Origin: Candidatus Uhrbacteria bacterium
GTDB lineage: Bacteria; Patescibacteriota; Patescibacteriia; UBA9934; GWF2-40-263
Direction of reading: 5' to 3'
Length of the DNA stretch: 12,047 nt
Assembly: GCA_003511125.1 (NCBI GenBank)
Contig: DOJV01000015.1
Span: 1-12,047 of the forward strand
Positions 1 through 3,807 of this stretch are shown in pieces (positions within the stretch are counted from its first letter, which is position 1; each line of letters starts with the position of its first letter). The notes under the pieces were generated by a model that worked only from the letters and a program-made list of their open reading frames with translations, was not told where the DNA came from and did no database searches. Both the position numbers and the translations under genes were made by a program.

Positions 1-573
1 AAATTTTTTGCCGCCGAATCGCCGGAGCGATTAATTTCATTATTGCGTTTGCAACGTCAAGAGCTCGAGGCCAAAGAAAAAGAATTAACCGCGGCTCTTC
101 CTAAACTTCAAGCCATTTACAACTGCGAGGGTACCAAGCCGCAAATTCGTTACCTTGAAGGTGTCGACGGCGTCTCTTCGGTCATGAAATTTTTCGAAGA
201 AACCGTCGGCGAATTTATTCAAATTGTCAATCTTGATGAAGTCGAAAAAATTCAGACTTTTTTTCAGTATCAAAATAAACATTTCAAATCTTTACGTCAG
301 CGTGGCGTTTCTTACCGCCTACTGGCTGTTGTCGACGAACCGGACTTTTCCAAAATTCCAATCATCCCCGGCGGCGAAGTTCGTTTGATTCCCGCTGACA
401 AGTTTCCGCTAAAAGGCGACATCTCGGTTCGTGGAAATTCAGTTTTCATATATTCCTTTCAAGAACAAATGATGGGGATCGTTATAACCAGCGCGGATAT
501 CGCGAATACAATTCGCCAGTTGTTTAATGTGGCTTGGGAGGGAAGCGGTGGGTATATGAGTGAGAAGCGGTAA
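1..573 (+). CDS. TrmB-family transcriptional regulator, C-terminal part (5' end outside window)
   Basis: The frame is open from base 1 with no start codon needed, so the gene enters from upstream; about 190 residues are visible, ending at TAA 571-573. The first visible stretch (ESPERLISLLRLQRQELEAKEKELTAALPKLQ) looks like the coiled-coil linker that follows the winged-helix DNA-binding domain in TrmB-like proteins. It is followed by the characteristic motif IRYLEGVDGVSSVMKFFEETV, which opens the C-terminal effector-like domain. TrmB regulators sense small molecules, sugars in the characterised archaeal members; CPR genomes carry many paralogues of unknown ligand. The helix-turn-helix is outside the window and cannot be checked. 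A strong terminator follows 12 bases after the stop, so this is the last gene of its transcript. The family call is fairly secure; the target and ligand are unknown. Confidence 0.75.
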   Translation, partial: KFFAAESPERLISLLRLQRQELEAKEKELTAALPKLQAIYNCEGTKPQIRYLEGVDGVSSVMKFFEETVGEFIQIVNLDEVEKIQTFFQYQNKHFKSLRQRGVSYRLLAVVDEPDFSKIPIIPGGEVRLIPADKFPLKGDISVRGNSVFIYSFQEQMMGIVITSADIANTIRQLFNVAWEGSGGYMSEKR

Positions 574-584
574 CCTCTTAGATT

Positions 585-631
585 AAAAACAAAAAACCCG
601 TCTCGGGCGAAGAAACGGGTTTTTTGTTTTT
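585..631. terminator. Bidirectional rho-independent terminator
   Basis: A perfect 17-bp inverted repeat is seen: left arm AAAAACAAAAAACCCGT (585-601), right arm ACGGGTTTTTTGTTTTT (615-631), with a 13-nt loop. The GC core is flanked by an A-run on one side and a T-run on the other, so it should work in both directions: for the TrmB-like gene on the plus strand and for anything leaving the GC-rich island on the minus strand. Confidence 0.9.
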
Positions 632-649
632 CTCTGTACACCGCTTTCT

Positions 650-705
650 CGTTCTCCTCCCTTCCGGGGAAGCCGTGAGGGGTGAGTGAGGAGCGATATC
701 CAAAG
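650..705. repeat. REP-like GC-rich palindromic element (degenerate)
   Basis: The stretch contains CTTCC/GGAAG around a GG centre (660-671) and flanking CTCCTCC...GTGAGGAG arms. It resembles the inverted elements at 6499-6596 and 10096-10200, with C-rich then G-rich arms and a GTGAGGG core. No gene lies here. Boundaries are approximate. Confidence 0.4.
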
Positions 706-711
706 ATCAGC

Positions 712-738
712 GGTCGGACTCAAGAAGTGAGTCCGACC
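712..738 (-). other. 3' hairpin after the 738-1169 gene
   Basis: A perfect 11-bp inverted repeat GGTCGGACTCA (712-722) / TGAGTCCGACC (728-738) with loop AGAAG. It touches the stop codon of the minus-strand gene (TAG, 740-738). No T-run follows on the minus strand, so it is not a canonical intrinsic terminator. It may stabilise the mRNA 3' end or be a repeat element. The loop AGAAG recurs in the hairpin at 1242-1276. Confidence 0.6.
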
Positions 739-1169
739 TAGGGCCGCCGGCCGCGTCCACGAGGACGCCGGCGCGGCGGGATGACATCGGGCAGAGGACG
801 CGGCCGGAACCTGGCGCGGTTCTGGAAGGCCATGCGGGTCTGTTCCCACACGAACCAGCCAAGGGCCCGCACCGGCCAGCTGACGATCCAGCCGGTGACC
901 TGCAGGCTCCGAACCAACAGCCGCCCGAGCGCGTTGGCCGCCTGGTTGGCCGCCGCCTCGATCTGCCGGCCAAGCCAGCGGAACGGCCACGACAGGATCC
1001 GCCAGTAGAGACGGAGCAGTCCGAACGCCCAACGCTCGGCAAAACCGCAATGCTTGATCTGACCGATTCCCCACAGTGCGATCACCGGCAAGCCGAAGAT
1101 CAGGAAGAAAGTGGAGAACACAGCCTCCGGACCGTAACCGAAGGAACCAACGAGGGCGTGTGGGCCCAT
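738..1169 (-). CDS. Unrecognised Trp/Arg-rich membrane-associated protein, 143 aa
   Basis: I do not recognise this protein. The chosen start is ATG 1169-1167, preceded by CAGGAG at proper spacing (AGGAGTTTCCC then ATG); longer readings of the frame have no such site. Residues about 16-35 (AVFSTFFLIFGLPVIALWGI) form one likely membrane segment. The rest is amphipathic and rich in Trp and Arg, with a loose internal duplication: ILSWPFRWLG (58-67) and WIVSWPVRALG (94-104). The last 25 residues are Arg/Pro-rich and probably disordered. It lies in the GC-rich minus-strand island, downstream of the lipoprotein gene, and its stop runs straight into a perfect hairpin. A plausible reading is a small inner-membrane protein lying along the membrane surface; no function can be given. 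Confidence 0.6.
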   Translation of the reverse strand: MGPHALVGSFGYGPEAVFSTFFLIFGLPVIALWGIGQIKHCGFAERWAFGLLRLYWRILSWPFRWLGRQIEAAANQAANALGRLLVRSLQVTGWIVSWPVRALGWFVWEQTRMAFQNRARFRPRPLPDVIPPRRRPRGRGRRP

Positions 1170-1241
1170 GGGAAACTCCTGGGGTTGAAACCATCTCTGC
1201 TCACCACTCTCAAGATTGAAAGTGACGCGCAAGGAATGCCA

Positions 1242-1276
1242 GCCAACCCAACTCGCGAGAAGCGCGAGGGGTTGGC
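1242..1276 (-). other. 3' hairpin after the lipoprotein gene
   Basis: GCCAACCC (1242-1249) pairs with GGGTTGGC (1269-1276) and CTCGCG (1252-1257) with CGCGAG (1263-1268), around loop AGAAG; two bases (1250-1251) bulge. It begins about 18 bases after the stop of the 1295-2149 gene. There is no T-tail. The GGCCAACCC arm also resembles the edge of the 49-bp repeats at 2219 and 2847. Confidence 0.6.
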
Positions 1277-1294
1277 CGAAAGGGGGGCGTGGGG

Positions 1295-2149
1295 CTACTC
1301 GACGACCTTGACCGTGATGTCGGTGAAGATCAGTTCGGGCCCCCAGTAGAATGCGTCGAACACTTCGGTGCCGGTCTCCACATCGGTCCAGAATGGATCG
1401 ATGATCCACAGGCCGAAGGTTGTTCCGGGCTCGATGAACTCGGTCGGCACGAGCTCGAAGTCGAAGATCTCGGTCGTGCCGGCGTTGATGTAGACCTCGT
1501 CCATCAGGTTTTGGCTGCCATCGTTGTAGATGTCATCCATCCACCAGAAGAAGAGTTCCGAATCGTAGCCGTCCGAGTTGCAGTTATAGCCATCGTTCGA
1601 TTCGAACACCGAGCTTCCGCTGGTGTGCGAGAGGTTCGAGGCCTCGCCGCTGTGCTCGACCGTGGTGATCCAGTCAGCCGGCTCGTCGTTGATCTCCTCG
1701 AGGACGATCGTGATGCCGTCGAGGATGACATCGCCGCACGGGTGGGCGGTGATCCCGAATTGGAAGTGCGCCGGCTCGCCCTGACGGATCTCGGTCTCGG
1801 TGTCCCCGATGACCGAGTAGATCAGGTAGCTCTCGGTGATCTCGTAGCGGCCGAAGCCTTCGGAGATTGAGAAACCGGAACACTCGTTTGGATCGACGGC
1901 GTCGGTGTCCTCCTCGTCGATCGGCTCTTCGGTCTCGTCTTCGGGCAAGTAGCCGGTGTCGACGTTCTCGTCGTCCGGCTCTTCGCTTGCGGTGTCGGTC
2001 GTGGCCTCGCCTTCGATCTCCGGCGTCTCGGCCTCATCACCGATCCGGTTGACCTGGTAGTCCAGGTTGCACCCGGGGGCGAGGAGGAGGAGGGCGAGGG
2101 GGAAGGCGGCACCGATGAGGATGACGATGGGGGCGGGGATGCGGATCAT
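1295..2149 (-). CDS. Putative lipoprotein with acidic linker, 284 aa, function unknown
   Basis: The N-terminus is a lipoprotein-like signal peptide: a hydrophobic run at residues 8-24 ending LLLAPGC with Cys27. The -3 to -1 residues A-P-G make it a slightly unusual lipobox. Residues about 37-88 are a low-complexity Asp/Glu/Thr linker typical of surface-exposed lipoproteins. A folded domain of about 190 residues follows, with Cys90, Cys138 and Cys190 and alternating beta-type hydrophobicity; I do not recognise its family. The start ATG 2149-2147 has AGGAG 5 bases upstream. A leader hairpin (2165-2188) and a 49-bp repeat (2219-2267) precede the gene. High GC at third codon positions sets it apart from the plus-strand genes. 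The probable location is outside the membrane, lipid-anchored. The gene is well supported; the role is unknown. Confidence 0.75.
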   Translation of the reverse strand: MIRIPAPIVILIGAAFPLALLLLAPGCNLDYQVNRIGDEAETPEIEGEATTDTASEEPDDENVDTGYLPEDETEEPIDEEDTDAVDPNECSGFSISEGFGRYEITESYLIYSVIGDTETEIRQGEPAHFQFGITAHPCGDVILDGITIVLEEINDEPADWITTVEHSGEASNLSHTSGSSVFESNDGYNCNSDGYDSELFFWWMDDIYNDGSQNLMDEVYINAGTTEIFDFELVPTEFIEPGTTFGLWIIDPFWTDVETGTEVFDAFYWGPELIFTDITVKVVE

Positions 2150-2164
2150 GGTTTCTCCTGTGTG

Positions 2165-2188
2165 CCTACCGATTGTTGATTCAGTAGG
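2165..2188 (-). promoter_or_regulatory. Leader hairpin just upstream of the lipoprotein ribosome binding site
   Basis: On the minus strand CCTACTGA pairs with TCGGTAGG (8 bp, one G-U) around an 8-nt loop. It is followed by CACACAGGAG and then the ATG at 2149, so the hairpin ends 5 bases before the AGGAG block. The leader of the 2314-2763 gene has the same layout (CAAGTCCT, hairpin, CA-ACAGGAG), with compensatory changes in the stem. Confidence 0.6.
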
Positions 2189-2218
2189 ACTTGGGGGGGG
2201 TGGTATTGGCTCGGGTTT

Positions 2219-2267
2219 TAACCCTCGCTATCCGCCACTTTTGTGATAAACAACGAGGGTTGGCCGA
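2219..2267. repeat. 49-bp inverted-repeat element, copy 1
   Basis: Differs from copy 2 (2847-2895) at one position in 49 (T versus C in GTGAYAAAC). It contains AACCCTCG and CGAGGGTT arms that would pair, enclosing about 26 bases. It lies about 70 bases upstream of the lipoprotein start and directly abuts the hairpin that follows the 2314-2763 gene. It may carry a promoter for the minus strand (TTGTTT and GATAGC are present, but weak and 15 bases apart), or be a mobile palindromic element. Confidence 0.85.
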
Positions 2268-2299
2268 CTTGAGATTCCTGCAGGGGCAGGAAGTCGGCC
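2262..2299 (-). other. 3' hairpin after the 2314-2763 gene
   Basis: The outer stem GGCCGAC (2262-2268) / GTCGGCC (2293-2299) stacks on an inner stem TTCCTGC (2275-2281) / GCAGGAA (2286-2292), with an asymmetric TTGAGA bulge. It begins 14 bases after the stop of the upstream minus-strand gene and ends inside the 49-bp repeat. There is no T-tail. Confidence 0.6.
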
Positions 2300-2313
2300 T
2301 AGAAGAGGCGAAC

Positions 2314-2763
2314 CTACCGGAAGAACTCTTCCGTTGGTTCGCCGATGTAGACGATCCGGGGGTCGGACACCGGGAAGGTGATCTTGATCGTGTTTCGGCT
2401 GTGGTGGCCGAAGACCAAGGTGTCGACTTCGATGCCACCGCTGCGGTGCCGGCACACCGCGGCCTCCGTGCCGTCGACCAGACACGGCCAGCCGTTGAGC
2501 TGGACCGATTCGTGGCAGCGGTGCCGGGAATCGTCTTCCCAGTACCGGGTGTGCCAGTTCTGGTCGGTGACCTCGGCACAGGCCCGGTCGGCCCAGTCGA
2601 CGTACACGTCGTACTCGACCTTCATGGCCAGGAAGATGCTCCCGATGACCATGGCCGCGATGGTATCGAAGCACAGGATCCAGGAGATCCTGCAACCGAA
2701 ACCGTTCTCGATTGCGGTCAGGAGGTTGTGGAGGCGGGTGCGGATGGAGAGTTTGCGGGTCAT
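2314..2763 (-). CDS. Unrecognised single-pass membrane protein with Cys-containing outer domain, 149 aa
   Basis: I do not recognise this protein. The start ATG 2763-2761 has AGGAG 5 bases upstream (AGGAGTCACG then ATG) and the stop is TAG 2316-2314. Residues 1-25 are basic (MTRKLSIRTRLHNLL), then residues about 27-47 (SWILCFDTIAAMVIGSIFLAM) form one membrane segment. By the positive-inside rule the N-terminus is cytoplasmic and residues 48-149 lie outside. The outer part has four Cys (62, 83, 94, 104), possibly forming two disulphides, and several His. The leader carries a hairpin related to that of the lipoprotein gene, and a 49-bp repeat lies further upstream. Codon use is GC-rich like its island neighbours. 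It may act with the lipoprotein at the cell surface, judged only from proximity. Confidence 0.65.
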   Translation of the reverse strand: MTRKLSIRTRLHNLLTAIENGFGCRISWILCFDTIAAMVIGSIFLAMKVEYDVYVDWADRACAEVTDQNWHTRYWEDDSRHRCHESVQLNGWPCLVDGTEAAVCRHRSGGIEVDTLVFGHHSRNTIKITFPVSDPRIVYIGEPTEEFFR

Positions 2764-2777
2764 CGTGACTCCTGTTG

Positions 2778-2797
2778 CCTGCCGATTCCTCGACAGG
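2778..2797 (-). promoter_or_regulatory. Leader hairpin just upstream of the 2314-2763 gene's ribosome binding site
   Basis: On the minus strand CCTGTCGA pairs with TCGGCAGG (8 bp, one G-U) closing a GGAA tetraloop of GNRA type. It is followed by CAACAGGAG and the ATG at 2763. It is the counterpart of the hairpin at 2165-2188; the fourth stem pair is G-C here and A-U there. Confidence 0.6.
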
Positions 2798-2846
2798 ACT
2801 TGCGAAGGGACGCGGCCGACATGGCCGCAAGGGATTCGGACTTGAG

Positions 2847-2895
2847 TAACCCTCGCTATCCGCCACTTTTGTGACAAACAACGAGGGTTGGCCGA
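2847..2895. repeat. 49-bp inverted-repeat element, copy 2
   Basis: Matches copy 1 (2219-2267) at 48 of 49 positions and has the same orientation. It lies about 85 bases upstream of the 2314-2763 start. Its right edge (GGCCGA) forms one arm of the hairpin at 2890-2925. Confidence 0.85.
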
Positions 2896-2925
2896 TTGGT
2901 CTCGCGAGTGGTGCGAGGGTCGGCC
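2890..2925 (-). other. Hairpin between the 10-codon ORF and repeat copy 2
   Basis: GGCCGA (2890-2895) pairs with TCGGCC (2920-2925), and inside it CTCGC (2901-2905) pairs with GCGAG (2913-2917). It begins about 12 bases after the stop of the possible short ORF at 2938-2970, the same arrangement as the hairpins after the other three island genes. Confidence 0.45.
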
Positions 2926-2937
2926 GAACGAATAGTT

Positions 2938-2970
2938 TTACCAGTTGTAGCCGGGCAGGGTGATGTCCAT
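2938..2970 (-). CDS. Possible 10-codon ORF (MDITLPGYNW) or the broken end of a longer gene
   Basis: ATG 2970-2968 is preceded by GGAGG with a 5-base spacer, which is a very good ribosome binding site, and the frame closes at TAA after ten codons. Immediately upstream is a run of ten C (minus strand, 2990-2981). If that run were one base shorter, the frame upstream of it (FLNINSY, then prolines) would join this one as FLNINSYPPPEDGMDITLPGYNW. So this may be a leader peptide or the C-terminus of a gene interrupted by slippage or misassembly. A hairpin follows the stop, as for the other island genes. Confidence 0.3.
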   Translation of the reverse strand: MDITLPGYNW

Positions 2971-2980
2971 GCCGTCCTCC

Positions 2981-2990
2981 GGGGGGGGGG
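2981..2990. repeat. Homopolymer tract, ten G (plus strand)
   Basis: Ten consecutive G at the right-hand edge of the GC-rich island; a shorter run of eight G lies at 2193-2200. Such tracts slip during replication and sequencing. Confidence 0.9.
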
Positions 2991-3012
2991 TAGGAGTTGA
3001 TGTTGAGGAACA

Positions 3013-3067
3013 AATACGGGCATCGTAGAGATGTTGCAATGCAACGTCTCTACGTGCGGTCCGTATT
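3013..3067. repeat. REP-type palindrome with GTAGAGA/TCTCTAC core
   Basis: The core 3025-3053 is a near-perfect palindrome (GTAGAGATGTTGCA against TGCAACGTCTCTAC, one G-U-compatible mismatch). It is extended by AATACGG (3013-3019) and CCGTATT (3061-3067). It sits in the gap between the GC-rich island and the RNA terminator. Cores of this kind recur as dispersed intergenic repeats in many bacteria; that is from memory, not searched. Confidence 0.75.
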
Positions 3068-3083
3068 CGTCCCCCAACAAAAC

Positions 3084-3107
3084 AAAACTCGCCAAAGGGC
3101 GAGTTTT
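3084..3107 (-). terminator. Rho-independent terminator of the structured RNA
   Basis: AAAACTCGCC (3084-3093) pairs perfectly with GGCGAGTTTT (3098-3107) around a 4-nt loop. On the minus strand the stem is followed by GTTTTG, giving a TTTTGTTTTG tail. The plus-strand side is less T-rich. Confidence 0.85.
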
Positions 3108-3123
3108 ATAAAACACGAATTTT

Positions 3124-3300
3124 GTTCTCAAAAATCTGGAGGGTAACGACGTAGTAACCTGCGCCAGGCGCTGGTGTGCGTCAAGATCATCTTGCGTATG
3201 GAAAAAGCCAGACAAGCCGGGTTTAGCCATTTGACGATCACTTAAATCTTTGTTCTTGCGAACGCGGATTCAAGCCTCTCTCCTCCAGGTTTTCGAGAAC
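3124..3300 (-). other. 19-nt long-range stem of the RNA's 3' domain
   Basis: GTTCTCAAAAATCTGGAGG (3124-3142) and CCTCCAGGTTTTCGAGAAC (3282-3300) pair at 18 of 19 positions in the minus-strand RNA, counting one G-U, with one A-C mismatch. They enclose about 140 nt with smaller helices, such as CGTCAA/TTGACG and CCAG-CGC-CTGG. This is the 3' domain of the proposed RNA. Confidence 0.65.
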
Positions 3301-3371
3301 AATTTTCTCTCTCCAATTTTTCCAAAAACCCTTCGCCCAAGTTTTTGGAAAATAAATTTTTAAACAGATCT

Positions 3372-3488
3372 CAATTAAGGAAAATGCGTCTTAGTTTGGA
3401 AAGTATAATATTGATCCATTACTGAGCTTGTCTCGTTTAGCATGAACTGACGAGTTCCGGCCACCTGGCCGGAAACTTTCCTTAATTG
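3372..3488 (-). other. 12-bp long-range stem of the RNA's 5' domain
   Basis: CAATTAAGGAAA (3372-3383) and TTTCCTTAATTG (3477-3488) are perfect complements 93 nt apart. Inside lie the GC-rich hairpin 3454-3476 (GTTCCGGCC / GGCCGGAAAC, loop ACCT in plus-strand terms) and a CTCGT/ACGAG pairing, so the region would fold as a multi-branched domain. Confidence 0.65.
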
Positions 3489-3584
3489 GAAACTGGTTTT
3501 CACCATCTGTCCACGATTTCTCTAGGATCATAAACAAGTGGGGTAGGCCAAAAACTATTTTTTGAGCCGGTAAAACAACGGATT

Positions 3585-3613
3585 ACTATACCATATTTTT
3601 GACCTCTTGTCAA
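3585..3613 (-). promoter_or_regulatory. Sigma-70-type promoter driving the structured RNA
   Basis: On the minus strand TTGACA (3613-3608), a 17-base spacer and TATAGT (3590-3585): a perfect -35 and a -10 with one deviation. The expected start is near 3579. It is the strongest promoter I see in the window. Confidence 0.85.
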
Positions 3614-3667
3614 GACTTGAGCGAGGTTTTTTGGCTGGGTTTAGCGGGTTTAGGGAGTTCATCAGCC

Positions 3668-3746
3668 GTCATTGCGAGCGCCGCGCGAAGCAATCTCCTC
3701 GAAGACACCAATTCGATAGGTTGCTTCGCGCGGCGCTCGTAATGAC
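3668..3746. repeat. Palindromic dispersed repeat (GTCATTGCGAG type)
   Basis: 26-base arms (3668-3693 and 3721-3746) are inverted copies with one mismatch, separated by 27 bases. The GTCATTGCGAGCG...GAAGCAATC wording matches a repeat widely dispersed in bacterial genomes (recalled, not searched). It lies between the RNA promoter and the delta'-type gene. No gene is supported in 3614-3790. Confidence 0.85.
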
Positions 3747-3793
3747 GGTCGGAAGCGGGTCCCCCATCCCCTATCCCCTCCACCCCAAAACAT

Positions 3794-3801
3794 GCTATAA
3801 T
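3794..3801 (+). promoter_or_regulatory. Extended -10 promoter of the delta'-type clamp-loader gene, probably giving a leaderless mRNA
   Basis: TGCTATAAT (3793-3801) is an extended -10 with a perfect TATAAT (3796-3801). The usual start distance of 6-7 bases places +1 at or next to the A of ATG 3808. No SD is present and no good -35 is seen, which fits an extended -10 promoter and leaderless translation. Confidence 0.7.
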
Positions 3802-3807
3802 TCTCCC

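Larger units (their letters stand above)
3078..3579 (-). ncRNA. Candidate structured non-coding RNA, about 500 nt, family unknown
   Basis: A near-consensus promoter (3585-3613) points leftward and a strong intrinsic terminator lies at 3084-3107, which defines a transcript of about 500 nt. Between them I see no convincing coding frame but several strong helices: a perfect 12-bp long-range stem (3372-3383 with 3477-3488), enclosing a 9-bp hairpin (3454-3476); a 12-bp hairpin (3318-3329 with 3341-3352); a GAAA-capped 4-bp hairpin (3494-3505); and a 19-nt long-range stem with a single mismatch (3124-3142 with 3282-3300). I looked for the conserved cores of RNase P RNA, tmRNA (with its CCA end) and SRP RNA and found none. 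It could instead be a long 5' leader for the minus-strand island, with the terminator acting as a control point. That it is an RNA gene is fairly well supported; its identity is open. Confidence 0.6.

Noticed and set aside
1289..1870. Long plus-strand frame opposite the lipoprotein
   Set aside because: GC-rich shadow. The minus-strand frame has an SD, a lipobox signal and coherent protein character; this frame has none of these.
2191..2874. Plus-strand frame of 227 codons and minus-strand frame 2228-3013
   Set aside because: Both run through the two 49-bp repeats, hairpins and leader regions, and lack ribosome binding sites; the 2314-2763 minus-strand gene explains the region better.
2219..2895. 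Integron attC sites or a CRISPR array
   Set aside because: The repeated 49-bp units are 580 bases apart with genes between them, there is no spacer series, and the attC core consensus is not matched; no integrase or cas gene is present.
2856..3230. Minus-strand frame of 124 codons beginning MAKPGLSGFFHTQDD
   Set aside because: It runs through the 19-nt RNA stem, the intrinsic terminator, the REP palindrome and the C tract, and has no ribosome binding site; the structured-RNA reading is preferred.
3444..3480. Hammerhead-ribozyme-like CTGACGAG...GAAAC on the plus strand
   Set aside because: The order of core words is suggestive, but stem II does not register correctly with the GAA, no stems I and III with a cleavage site are found, and the transcript appears to come from the opposite strand.
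3078..3579. RNase P RNA, tmRNA or SRP RNA
   Set aside because: Only a short AGGAAAGT resemblance to the RNase P 5' core is seen; the partner ACAGAA region, a tRNA-like CCA end and the SRP GGAA/GCAG loop are absent.
3607..3807. N-terminal extension of the delta'-type gene by 67 codons
   Set aside because: The extension translates the palindromic repeat and the -10 box; delta' proteins start at the equivalent of MPQQIIGHEKI.
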